Shown one piece after another: positions 10,697-21,017 of a stretch of DNA of 64,000 nucleotides (positions within the stretch are counted from its first letter, which is position 1; each line of letters starts with the position of its first letter). Origin of the DNA: Typha latifolia (taxonomy: Eukaryota; Streptophyta; Magnoliopsida; Poales; Typhaceae). A program made the translations under genes and the position numbers. Below the pieces are notes generated by a model. It saw only the letters and a list, made by a program, of their open reading frames with translations. It was not told the DNA's origin and made no database searches. The DNA lies in NCBI GenBank assembly GCA_019914945.1, contig CM034113.1:2956850-3020849 (forward strand), read 5' to 3'.

Positions 10697-11523
10697 TGAT
10701 ACATTTAGTTAGAATCTTTTCTTATTGCATTAGTTGTTTATTTTCATTAAAATAGAATTCCTGTAGGTCGCATTCGAACGTAGGAGGGGTCGCGTTCGAA
10801 TGCCCTTGCGAACGCCTGCATCAAGTTCACAAATACAGAAGACGTGAAAAGTGCGTTCGAACACGGTCGGGTGTGTTTGAACGCCTACATCGCGTTTGCA
10901 CATACAGAGAACATCTTTTGTGCGTTCGAACGCGATCGGCGGGATTGCACTAGGATTAGGGTTAATTATTATTATTAGGGTTTGTTGGCTTGCCTTTATA
11001 AAGGTGTGGTGATGGCAGCCAAATTCAGAATGCTATTGGATTATTAATTTCTTGCCTCCTATCTTCTCTCTATTCTCTCTCCCTCCTCCCTCTTCACCAT
11101 CCTTCCACCTCCACCATTGGCAATGTCTCTCCTAACTTCTAATCTCCCTCGTCTATCGAGTCCTCCCTCTTCTTTGGGATCTCAACCACTTCTTCCCCTT
11201 CGTCTATATCCCTTAACCACATCAACCATCCACCTTCATCTCCATAATCATCCATAACCCTAACATCCACTCCACCAGTCACCACCACCATCACCCGCGT
11301 TATTTTATGTTTTCAGTCTAGTTGCAGTTCGAATCTGTGAAGGAAGTAAGTATGAAAATTGTAGATCATGGAGTTATAGATCTAATCCACTTCGTTTCAA
11401 AATTTTCCGACTATAGAATATTTGGTGAATATTTTTCCACGATTGCGTGGACTGATTTTTATAATAAATCTAGAACTTGAAGTAATCGTTCCGTAGCCTA
11501 TCTTTTGGTACCATAACCCATCA
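10697..11523 (+). mobile_element. 3' LTR of a plus-strand P-family gypsy fragment
   Basis: TGATACATTTAG to ACCCATCA, directly after a PPT. The palindrome array is at about 10770-10945 and a TATAAA box at 10997-11002, followed by CT-rich leader sequence. The downstream flank is a reverse transcriptase fragment rather than a primer-binding site, so this is the 3' end of a copy inserted in, or recombined with, another gypsy sequence. Confidence 0.85.
10997..11002 (+). promoter_or_regulatory. Probable TATA box of the P LTR
   Basis: TATAAA within TTTATAAAGG, at the conserved position described for the LTR at 1612. Confidence 0.45.
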
Positions 11524-11631
11524 TCACCATCAAGGACCGGTATCTGATACCAGTTATCGAGGAATTATTGGACAAGTTAGCTCGTGCCACCATCTTCACT
11601 AAGCTAGATTTGCGAGCCAACTATCACCAAA
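11524..11631 (+). pseudogene. gypsy reverse transcriptase fragment
   Basis: Reads [19 protein letters not shown] and [16 protein letters not shown], the start of the palm domain of gypsy reverse transcriptase. It joins a gag start codon region at 11632 through a shared ATTA, which suggests microhomology-mediated recombination or template switching. Confidence 0.75.
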
Positions 11632-11694
11632 TTAATGGTTGAAACAAGGAAGATGACATCAACAAAGAGACCAATGGAGAGCATACCGACAAGG
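11632..11694 (+). pseudogene. gypsy gag start (element H), left of the G3 insertion
   Basis: ATGGTTGAAACAAGGAAG opens the same gag N-terminus as the G3 gag ([10 protein letters not shown]). It is cut after CCGACAAGG by the G3 insertion and resumes at 17983 with the duplicated CAAGG and the EDST block. Confidence 0.8.
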
Positions 11695-12567
11695 TGATAA
11701 GCTCTGATACCAATTTGTTAAGTTCTTGTGCCAAAAGGTTGACTACGAAATAATCCTTAAAATCTAAATTTATTACAGGAATCAGTCCATGCAACCGAGG
11801 TAAAATACGTCAAATATTCTCCGATAGTCAAAAAATTATGAAACTAAGTGGATTTGATTTGTAACTTCATAATCTACAACTGTCATATTTCTGCCCTTAG
11901 CATATTAGAACTTGAACTGAGACAAAAATATGGAATAACGTGGGTGATGGTAGTGGTGACGGGTGGAGTGGATGTTAGGGTTATGGATGGGTATGGAGAT
12001 GAAGGTGGATGGATGGTTGAAGTGATTAAGGGAAGTAGATGAAGGGAACGAAGTGGTCGAGATCCCAAAGAAGAGAGGTGGCTCAACAATTGAGGGAGAT
12101 TATAAGTTAGGAGAAACCTAGCCAACGGTAAAGGTGGAAGGATGGTGAAGAGGGAGGTGGGAGAGAGTCTAGAGAGAAAATAGGAGGCAAGAAATCAATA
12201 TTCCAATAGCATAATGAAGTTGGCTGCTATCCACATATTTATAGAGGCTAGCCAACAAGTCTTAAAACAATATGAAACCCTAATTCTAGAGGATTCCCGT
12301 CAATCGCGTTCGACCATGCCCGATCGCGTTTGAACGCACCGAAAGACGTCCTCTGCATGTGCGAACACGATGCAGGCGTTCAAACTCGCCCGACCGCGCT
12401 CAAATGCACAATATGCGTTCTTTGTATTTGTGAATCTAATGCAGGCGATCGCAAGGGCGTTCGAACACGACCCCTCCTCCGTTCGAACGCGACCTACATG
12501 AATTTTATTTTAATGAGAATAAACTTTTAATGCAATAAGAAAAGATTCTAACTAAGTCTATTAGACA
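11695..12567 (-). mobile_element. 3' LTR of G3
   Basis: Plus-strand ends are TGATAAGCTCTGATACC and TATTAGACA. A copy of the primer-binding-like motif CTCTGATACCAA lies inside the LTR at its left end (11702-11713). It contains the palindrome array (about 12305-12495) and a reverse TATA box (12238-12243). Confidence 0.88.
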
Positions 12568-12571
12568 GCAT

Positions 12572-12583
12572 GCTTCCTCCACC
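12572..12583 (-). promoter_or_regulatory. Polypurine tract of G3
   Basis: On the minus strand GGTGGAGGAAGC precedes the 3' LTR. Confidence 0.6.
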
Positions 12584-12589
12584 TTTCCC

Positions 12590-14050
12590 TCAAGGAAAAA
12601 AGTCGGGGAAACACTCCAAGATATCAGTCTCCAACTCCCATGTCGCCTCATCAAATGGCTTGCCAAGCCACTCAACTAGAATTTCCATCTCCAATCTGGT
12701 ACCATGTCGTCGTCGACATCTAGCAAGTACTCAAATTGGCTCTACGATCTATATCTCCTCCAATGGCTCCGGTAGAACTAATCCAACAATCTCGTGATCT
12801 CCAATACGTTCTCTCAACAATGAAACATAAAAATTAGGATGTACTCTCGACCCCTCCGGCAGCTCCAAACGATATGTAACCAGACCAATACGCTCCAACA
12901 CTTGAAACAGACAAAAGAAGCGATGTGCTAACTTTTGGTTTCGCATCGGACCTAAGGTCACCTGTCGATACGGCTGCACCCTCACAAACACCCAACTGTC
13001 GATGTCGAACTCCTGCTCCCTATGGCTACAATTATAAACTTGCTTCATGCAGTTTTGAGCAAGTTTAAGATGAACACGCAACCTTCTCAAGGTGGCGTCT
13101 CTATCCATCAAAGCTAAGTCCACCTCCGTACGATCTACATATGCCACTGGATCATAAGCGCGTAATATCAGAGCCGTGCGTCCATACAACACCTCAAATG
13201 GAATCTTGCCAATGCTACTATGGTAAGGCGGTGTTATAGGACCACTTCGCCCATGGTAAGAACTCCAACCATCGTCTCAACATCTCTCCAACAAAGCACC
13301 TCAAGTACTGCTCAATGCCTCGATTGACCAACTCGGTTTGGTCGTCCGTCTGCATATGATAGGCCGAATTGAAGTTCAATCAAGTTCCCTACAATTTGAA
13401 AAACTCAGTCCAAAAGTCCCTCATAAATACTCGATCACGATCCGAGACAATCATGCGTGGCATGCCATGTAATCAAGCAATATCTCTAATAAAAATTTCA
13501 CCCACCGTTTTGGCTGAAAATGGATGTGACAATGCCGAAAAGTGCGCATAATTGCTCAATCTGTCAACCACCACAAAGATAACAGAATAACCACGTACCA
13601 GTGGAAGACCCTTTATGAAATCCATAGAAATGTCCTCCCAAACACCATCCGATATAGGTAAAGGCTGAAGTAATCCGGCTGGTTTCAATGTGGTTGCTTT
13701 AGCCCCTTTGACAGACTTCGCAAGCATGGACAAAACTCCTCACATCCTGCCTCAATTTTGGCCACATGCAACTCTGATATATCCTCCTATAAGTCCTCAA
13801 GACACCCTCATGACCAGCCTTTAGAGTTTGGTGGAAGTGCTCCAACAATTTCTGTCGCAGTCCATCATTTGTGGGCACCCGAATGCATCCACGAACCAGC
13901 AGCAAACCGCCTTGGTTCTCCAACTCTAGATGGCGCTCTGGATCATTCATCACCTCTTGCAACAATCTCAAAATATCTGGGTTAGATGTACATGCATACC
14001 TCAGCTCGTCAAGGAAGGGAAAGGTAGGAGAAGAATAGGCTGCAAGCTCG
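12590..14050 (-). pseudogene. gypsy G3 integrase
   Basis: The zinc-binding region is in the frame 13699-14136 (HFHQTLKAGHEG, CEVC). The catalytic core is at 13473-13733, with the first Asp in VVVDRLSNYAHF. The second Asp (IVSDRDR) is near 13430-13460, and the Glu lies in the QTELVN block near 13340. The C-terminal tail is at 12749-13192 (LAHRFFCLFQVLERIG, RVHPNFYVSLLRE). Frameshifts separate the pieces. The enzyme would join element cDNA to host DNA. All three catalytic acids appear present, unlike in copy H. Confidence 0.8.
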
Positions 14051-15190
14051 GTGGTATTGGGTTGGCGCAATAGTGCATCCGATGATCTATTTTCCGTTCC
14101 CTTCTTGTATTGGATTTCATAATCATACCTCAGCAATTTTGTGACCCATCGTTGCTATGCCAGAGTGTGTATACACTGTCCCATAAAGTATGATGGGTCT
14201 TTTGATCGGTTCGAATAATGAATCGTCTACCGATCAAATAAGGCCTCCACTTTATCACCGCATGCAAAATTGCCAACATCTCTCTCTCATAAGTTGATAA
14301 TTGTTGAGATTTTTGTGACAAAGCCTTACTAAGAAAGGCTATGGGATGTCCTCCTTGCATAAGTACAGCTCTTATGCCAACTCTTGATGTATCACATTCC
14401 ATAATGAACTCTTTGGTGAAGTCCGATAGCGCTAGAACGGGTGCCGTCGTCATTGCTATTTTCAGTTTTTCAAAGGCTGAAGTGGCTTCATCCGTCCATC
14501 TAAAAGAGTCCTTCTTCAACAATGAAGTGAGAGGAGCAGCGATTTGCCATATGCGGCGATGAAGCGTCGATAATATCCGGTCAGCCCTAAAAATCCTCTC
14601 AATCTGGTGGTAGTAGTAGGAATAGGTCAAGCGGTCATACATGCAACCTTTTGAGGATCCGTCGCTACACCATCTGCTGAAATGATGTGGCCTAAATACT
14701 CCATTTGTGGTACTCCCTATAGGCACTTGGACTTTTTGATCTTCAATTGGTTTTGCTTCAACAAATTCAGCACGTCCTCCAAATGCCTCCAATGCTCTAA
14801 TTCAGCCCTGCTATACACCAAAATGTCGTCAAAAAATACCAAGACATACCTTAACAAGAGAGGCCTTGAAAGGTAGCTGGAGCATTGGTAAGACTAAAAG
14901 GCATCACCTGAAACTCGTAATGCTCATTCGGAGTCCAAAATACAGTTTTGTGCATATCTGTTGAGTGAATTCTAATTTGATGATACCCGGCCTTCAAGTC
15001 AAGCTTACTAAATATAGTCACCCCTGCAAGCTTGTCCAACAACTCCTCGATAACCGGAATAGGATACCGATCCTTGACGATAATAACATTTAGTGCCTGA
15101 TAGTCAATATAAAAACACCACGTTCTATCCTTTTTTCACACTAATAACACGGGGGATGAGAGTATGAGCTATGACTTAATTAAATGAGAC
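14051..15190 (-). pseudogene. gypsy G3 reverse transcriptase and RNase H
   Basis: Palm region at 14851-15042 ([27 protein letters not shown]). An FDD catalytic triplet is readable near 14819-14830. A deletion of about ten codons precedes it compared with G2. The connection and RNase H are at 14130-14792, with FIMECDTSRVGIRAVLMQ and LSKALS blocks. The RNase H end (KKGTENRSSDAL) lies in the next frame. Frameshifted, so inactive. Confidence 0.8.
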
Positions 15191-16140
15191 CTTGCTCCAA
15201 CATCTCGGCTACCATCTTTGAGATAACTTCCTTTTGCACCTGTGGATACCGATATGGCCTCATGTTAGCCGGAGCAGCCCTAGATACAATCTCTATGCGG
15301 TGATCTGCCCGCTCTCCTCGGTGGCAACTCCTGTAGCTCCTCAAACAGTCTAGAAAACTTATCTAATAAATTAGATAATTCAATGGTAGTACCTGAACTT
15401 ATTTGAGGCTCATTTTCTACTGGTCCTAATTGAAGAAGATAGGCCAAATCGTACGCACAAGGCAGTCCCACCATAGGCTGCATCGCAGGAATCGACGAAG
15501 ACCGAACACCATCAAGCCGCACATCTTTGTTTCCTTGTTTATATTTCATCCACATATTCTAGAAATCAAATGTGACGGGTTCCAAACTCTATAACCACTA
15601 AGCACCAAGGATAATGTCCGCTCCTCGTAGCGCTAACGGATACAAGTCCACAATGATATCATGCCCTTGCACCCGTATACCGACTCGGCGACACAAGCTC
15701 TCCGTTGTAAGCTTCGTGCCGTCTCTAGTAGCAAAGTAAAATCCCGTGATCGGCTCGCCATCCAAACCCAATCTCCTCACTAACCTCTCGTCTAAAAAGT
15801 TGTGTGTACTCCCCGAATCGATGAGGATGTGCACATAATGCTTTCTAACGAGTCCGTCTACTTGTAACGTCCTCAGCGTGGAAGTACCCGAATATGCATG
15901 CATCGATATTTTAGCTTGGATATCTTCCTCCACGCCCTCCACAATGGCCTCCTCATGGACCTCCTCTAGACACTCTCCATCATTATCAACCTCATCATCC
16001 TCCTCAAGACCGTCGATAATTATCACACTCCCGATCGGTTTAGTACACCGATGAATGGGCGTGAAACACTTATCACATCAAAAGCAAAGGCCCTTCGCTC
16101 TTCGCTCCTCCACCTGGGCAGGTGTGAGAGTTTGAACGGG
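15191..16140 (-). pseudogene. gypsy G3 protease and zinc knuckle
   Basis: The protease is open at 15598-16026, with HILIDSGSTHNFLDE active site and a GADIILGA end. The zinc-knuckle region lies at about 16040-16110 in another frame. The linker to reverse transcriptase is at 15280-15555. The protease core is the best-preserved of the copies in the window. Confidence 0.78.
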
Positions 16141-17384
16141 GGGTCTTGTGCCTCCTCTAACATTATAAGGTCTCAAAGGTGGTCGTGGTCTAGTACTAGC
16201 AGCCGCTGTTCTTGAACCTGCAGAATTTCTAGCCGACATTCTAGATGGAAACCGCCCATCTCGGTTGCCTCAATTAGTTTTCGCTGCCATCTTTAGAGCC
16301 TTATACTTTTGCTCCATCCTCATGGCTTTTTCAAAGGCCTCCTCAAGAGTAGTAGGACATAGAATATGAATATCCACTTGTATCTCATCCCATAGCCCTG
16401 AAATAAATATACTCATCAATGTCCGTTCGGGCCACGGTGGCTCACAATGACTACTAACTCTTTCAAACTCAGCTTGGTACTCCAATACGATTGTCTTCTG
16501 AACCATCTTGCTTAGTGTGGCAGCAAAATCTTCATATGCCACTGTCTCAAGTCTGCGTGTAATCTTCCTACAAAAATTAGCCCATTCGGTAAATCCACCA
16601 CCACGAAGAATTGATCTAAACCAATGCAATACCGTTTCTTGGAGGTGAAAGCTTGCCATCTGAACTTTTGCATCTTCTACTGTACTTGGACAATTAAAAT
16701 ATTGTTCAACTTGAAACACCAAATCCGTTGGATTATCGCCTTGGAATTTTGGGAAGTCCAAGCATGCGGTTCTCCTCCGAATAGCATTGTCAGGTTCGCG
16801 AAAGATCCTTGGTTCAGGTCTAAACTTTTGTGCAAGTTGATCCCCTTCTCTAAATCCTCGAGCACATTTATCACCATCTCCATAGGGATCAACGTCATCC
16901 TCATAGTGCCAATCCTCCTCATCGACGAAGCACACCGGTGCCGCATGCCTCTCGCGTTCCACCACCATCGGTCTTGGGTTTTGCAATGGAGGTGGGGAAT
17001 GAAGTGTAGGCATAGGTAAGAGGGGATCATTGACACTCACATGACACACTTGGACCTATGGGGTATCAGTTTGATGAGGTCCCACCGTTGGTCCTTCTTG
17101 AAACTCCGATCGCCGTCGAGGAGATAACGAATCAAATCGATTCATGACATATTCCTTGAAATTATTGTGATCCTTTTGAATTGAGTCAACTTTATGCATC
17201 AATGTAGGAACATGCCTATAAGTTCATCCATATTCGCACTCATAGACGTTGGTTGACTTGGTCTTGCCGTGGTCGCTCCAAAGGAATCGGCCTCACAGTT
17301 AGGGTCATCGTAGATTGAGTCTTCCCTTGTCGGTGTGCTCTCCATAGGTCTCCTTGTTGATGTCATCTTTCTTGTTTCAACCAT
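16141..17384 (-). pseudogene. gypsy G3 gag
   Basis: A 259-residue open frame (16270-17049) carries the capsid-like domain with VFQVEQYFNC, LHWFRSIL and EYQAEFERV blocks, then FISGLWDEIQVDIH. The N-terminal part (17199-17384) starts [21 protein letters not shown] frameshift or stop near 17050-17200 separates them. This is the longest gag reading in the window. Confidence 0.82.
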
Positions 17385-17407
17385 TAATGGAGGTTTGAGT
17401 TTCGCCT

Positions 17408-17422
17408 ACTCTGATACCAATT
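17408..17422 (-). promoter_or_regulatory. Primer-binding site of G3
   Basis: On the minus strand AATTGGTATCAGAGT directly follows the 5' LTR (17423-17982) and matches the initiator Met tRNA type. Two further CTCTGATACCA copies lie just inside the LTR. Confidence 0.75.
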
Positions 17423-17982
17423 TGATAAACTCTGATACCAGTTTGTTAGGCTCTGATACCAATTTGTTAAGTTTTTGTACCAAAAGATCAACTACGGAAT
17501 AATTCCTTAAGATCTAAATTTATTACAGGAATTAGTTCGCGCAACCGAGGAATCAGTCCGCGCCAACGGTAGAGGTGGAAAGATGGTGAAGAGGGAGGAG
17601 GGAGAGAGTCTAGAGAAAAGATAGGAGGCAAGAAATTAATATTCCAATAGCATAATGAAGTTGACTGTTATCCACATATTTATAGAGACTAGCCAACAAG
17701 CCGTAACACAATATAAAACCCTAATTTTTAAAGGATTCCCGTCGATCGCGTTCGAACGCGCCCGATCGCGTTCGAACGCACCAAAAGACATTCTATGTAT
17801 TTGCGAACGCGATGCAGGCGTTCGCACCAAAAGACATTCTCTGTATTTGCGAACTTGTTGTAGGCATTCGCAAGGGCATTTGAATGCGATCCCTTCTGCG
17901 TTCAAACACGATCTACAGGAATTTTATTTTAATGAATGTAAACTCTGAATGCAATAAGAAAAGATCCTAACTAAGTGTGTCA
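17423..17982 (-). mobile_element. 5' LTR of G3, internally deleted
   Basis: Plus-strand ends are TGATAAACTCTG and GTGTGTCA. It carries two primer-binding-like repeats at 17430-17440 and 17451-17462. About 300 bases present in the left LTR are missing after CAACCGAGG near 17555. It retains the palindrome array (about 17745-17920) and a reverse TATA box at 17679-17684. Confidence 0.88.
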
Positions 17983-18394
17983 CAAGGGAAGACTCAACCC
18001 ACGATAACCCTAACTGTGAGGCCGATTCTTTTGGAGCGACCATGGCAGGACCAAGTCAACCAACATCCATGAGGGTGAATATGGGCTTGGCGGATGAACC
18101 TAGGGGCATGTTCCAAGCCTTTCTGCATAGAGTTGACGCAATGCAAAAGGATCACAATAATTTAAAGGAATATGTGATGAACTGATCGACTTCGTCATCT
18201 CCTTAACAAAGATTGGTGCCTCAAGAAGGACTAGCAGTGGGACCACACCGAACCGATATCCCACAAGTCTAGATGTGATATGTTAGTGTCAATGATCATC
18301 TTTTACCTATGCCTACACATCATCTCCCACCTCCGTTACAAAACCCAAGACTGGCGGTGGTGGAACCCGAGAGGCGTGTGACACCGGTGGCCTA
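17983..18394 (+). pseudogene. gypsy gag (element H), right of the G3 insertion
   Basis: Resumes with the target duplication CAAGG and reads on as ADSFGATMAGPSQPTSM and then DAMQKDHNN. After a stop comes VSVNDHLLPMPT, which matches the G3 gag. At about 18394 the gag reading (ERRVTPV) runs straight into integrase sequence (AYSSPIFPF), so protease, reverse transcriptase and RNase H have been deleted. Confidence 0.78.
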
Positions 18395-19803
18395 TTCTTC
18401 TCCTATCTTTCCCTTCATTAACGAGCTGAGGTATGCATGTACATCTACCCCAGATATTTTGAGATTATTGTAGGAGGTGTTGGATGATTTAGAGTGCCAT
18501 CCAGAGTTGGAGAATCAAGGCGATTTGCTACTGGACAACGGATGCATTAGGGTGCCCGAAAATGATGGATTGCAGTAGAAATTATTGGAGCACTTTCACC
18601 AAACTCTAGAGGCTAGTCATGAGGGTGTCTTGAGGACTTATAGGAGGATATTATAGAGTTGCACATGGCTAAGATTGAGGCGGGATGTGAAGAGTTTTGT
18701 CTGTGCTTGCTTGCGAAGTCTGTCAAAGGGCTAAAGCAACCACATTAAAACCGGTTGGATTACTACAACCTTTACCTATACCGGACCGTGTTTAGAAAGA
18801 TATTTCTATGGATTTCATAGAGGATCTTTAGCTGGTACATGGTTATTCTGTTATCTTTGTAGTGGTTCGTAGATTGAGCAAGTATGCGCACTTTTCGGCA
18901 TTGTCACATCCATTTTTAGCCAAGTCATTGGCTAAAATTTTTGTTAGAGATGTTGCTCGGTTACATAGGATGCCACGCACGATTGTCTCGAATCGTGATA
19001 GTGTATTTATGAGCGACTTTTGGACTGAGTTTTTTAGATTGTAGGGGACTCGATTGAACTTCAGTTCGGCCTACCGGATACAGGTGGACGGCCAAACCGA
19101 AGTGGTCAATCGAGACATTGAGCAGTACTTGAGGTGATTTGTTGGAGAGATGCCAAGACGATGGTTGGAGTTCTTAATATGGGCAAAGTGGTCTTACAAC
19201 ACTGTCTACTACAATAGCATTGACATGACTCCATTTGAGGCGGTGTATGGATGCACGGCTCCGACATTACGTGCTTATGATCTAGTGGCATCTACAGATC
19301 GTACGAAGGTGAACTTAGCTTTGATAGATAGAGACGCCACATTGAGGAGGTTGCGTGCCCATCTAAAACTTGCTCAAAATCATATGAAGCAAGTTTGTGA
19401 TCGTAGCCATAAAGAGCAGGAGTTCGATATCGGCAGTTGGGTGTTTGTGAGGGTGCAACCGTATTGGTAGGTGACCTTGCGTCCGATGCGAAACCAGAAG
19501 TTAGCACATCGCTATTTCGGTCTGTTTCGAGTGTTAGAGCGTATTGGACCGGTTGCATATCATTTGGAGCTGCTGGAAGGGTCGAGAGTGCATCCTGTCT
19601 TCCATGTTTTATTGCTGAGGGAGTGGATTGGAGAGCATGAGATCATTGGATCAGTTCTACCGGAGCCATTGGAGGAGACAAAGATCGTAGAGCTAGTTTA
19701 TGTACTTGCTAGGCGCCAACGACGACATGGTACCAAATTAAAGATAGAGATTCCAATTGAGTGGCTTGGCAAGCCATCCGATGAGGTGACATGGGAGAAC
19801 TTT
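18395..19803 (+). pseudogene. gypsy integrase of element H
   Basis: The zinc-binding segment is at 18400-18730 (HFHQTLEASHEG). The core is at 18862-19044, where the second catalytic Asp block reads IVSNRDSVF, with Asn in place of Asp. A long readable stretch at 19150-19470 and 19471-19806 covers the C-terminal half to EIPIEWLGKPSDEVTWE. Stops and shifts separate the pieces. The reading ends abruptly at a CACTA-like terminus. Confidence 0.82.
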
Positions 19804-19974
19804 TAGCGGCATATCTTAATATGCCGCTAAATATTATAGAAATGCCGGTGTTGCATAACACTGACACGACTTTAAGCGGCATTTTGAAAAATACCGGTGT
19901 TGATCTATAGTGGCATTTTGACCACTTTTAGTGGCATTTCGTGATTGCTGGTATAGCCTACATTTCCTATAGTG
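19804..19974. mobile_element. CACTA (En/Spm) transposon end with subterminal repeats
   Basis: The right end reads CCTATAGTG, the reverse complement of CACTATAGG, a CACTA-type terminus. Inside it are repeated subterminal motifs of the type TTTTAGCGGCAT in both orientations, some as TTTAGTGGCAT. Only about 170 bases remain. The left side is fused to the gypsy integrase, so the rest of the transposon and its other end are lost. Confidence 0.7.
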
Positions 19975-20300
19975 ATGACGTGATACTTTTCTTTGATTTA
20001 CGTTCTCTAGTACATGATTTATTCTCAGTTTGACATTCCTAATTTGAAGTGAAGCCTATTAACCGAGTCTCTTAACTCACAACTCTTTATTTTTTTAATC
20101 CCTAGATATGTAATACCTAATAGCAAATCAAGATATCATATATAGCAAACATAATGTGAGCTAGGAGTTAGGCAATATAGATGATAGTTATATTGGGATT
20201 GAGTTGTACTAATATTGTTTCTTTGGATATCATTGTATTAGAATGTGATTTGTATAGTAGAAATTATTGCGAAAATTAGGTATATTTCTATTCATGTAGT
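19975..20300. repeat. Fragment of a family-L LTR, reversed relative to 1141-5023
   Basis: The stretch from ATGATTTATTCTCAGTTTG to CTAGATATGTAATACC aligns by eye with the reverse complement of 2500-2620 and with 50390-50420. It is diverged and truncated on both sides. Confidence 0.55.
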
Positions 20301-20386
20301 AGACATAAACTTGATGGTTTGTTATGGTTTATCTAGACATAAACTTGATGGTTTGTTATGGTTTATCTAGACATAAACTTGATGGT
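20301..20386 (+). repeat. 34-base tandem repeat, about 2.5 copies
   Basis: The unit beginning AGACATAAACTTGATGG is repeated at 20301, 20335 and 20369, almost without change. It lies at the 5' boundary of the older LINE fragment. Confidence 0.9.
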
Positions 20387-20782
20387 TCTATTTTATACCA
20401 CGTTGGAAATGGAGCATTGATCAACACTTGGATTGATAGGTGGGCCTCTCATATCTCCCTTCCAACACTATTACCCTCAGTCATTCATGCGGCAAGGATC
20501 ACTAATATCACCATTGCAGAAGGGTTAAAGAAGGAGGGCCTCCTCGGACCTTACTGCCGATTTCTCTGAGGCAAGAAGATCAATACGATTTAGCCTTTCA
20601 AGAGTTGCTGGAGACAGAAACTTAATTTAGGGACTGTCTTTCATAAGGTCCTCTATTCACTTCATTAATTTCTCGAGATTGAAATTCAACAGCCCTAAGA
20701 GAATTTGGCACTCTTCTCTTCTATCCAAAATGAAAAATATTTATTTGGTTTTACCCTTCCACAAGCAGCTTCACACCAAAGG
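20387..20782 (+). pseudogene. Older LINE fragment: reverse-transcriptase zinc-binding region, left part
   Basis: Reads VGNGALINTWIDRWASH and, further on, PKRIWHSSLLSKMKNIYLV followed by KQLHTKGNL. This is the signature of the zinc-binding region (zf-RVT) of plant L1-type LINEs. The reading continues across the younger LINE into 29915. The fragment is 5'-truncated, typical of LINEs. Confidence 0.7.
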
Positions 20783-20793
20783 GAACCTAATTA
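20783..20793 (+). repeat. LINE target-site duplication, left
   Basis: GAACCTAATTA, identical to 29904-29914 after the poly(A). Confidence 0.88.
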
Positions 20794-21017
20794 ATTAAAA
20801 AAAATTCCTTGGAGAGCTTGCTCTCCAACTTTTCCCTCTCCCTGGAGAGCCTATTCTTTCTCTTTCCCTCCTTCGAGTTAACCCCATCTACCACTGCTAG
20901 CCCACCTTCCTCTGTCTCCCCAAAGAATATCCTTGCACCTCCCATCACTTCTCAAATCTCTCTCTTCGCCACTCAACTCTCACTATCTAGTTTGCTTACC
21001 CTTGAACTCCTACTCCC

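Larger units (their letters stand above)
11695..17982 (-). mobile_element. Complete Ty3/gypsy element G3 (family P), minus strand
   Basis: A 6288-base element with LTRs at 11695-12567 and 17423-17982, PPT at the left LTR, primer-binding site at the right LTR, and domains in gypsy order between them. It is flanked by the exact 5-base duplication CAAGG (11690-11694 and 17983-17987). The target is the gag of a plus-strand relative (H). The two LTRs differ by a large internal deletion of roughly 300 bases in the right one. Coding domains are broken but better preserved than in G2. Confidence 0.92.

Noticed and set aside
11653..11720. Shared LTR of two tandem G elements
   Set aside because: The CTCTGATACCAA motif at 11702 first looked like a primer-binding site of a left-hand element, but the CAAGG duplications show that it lies inside the G3 LTR.
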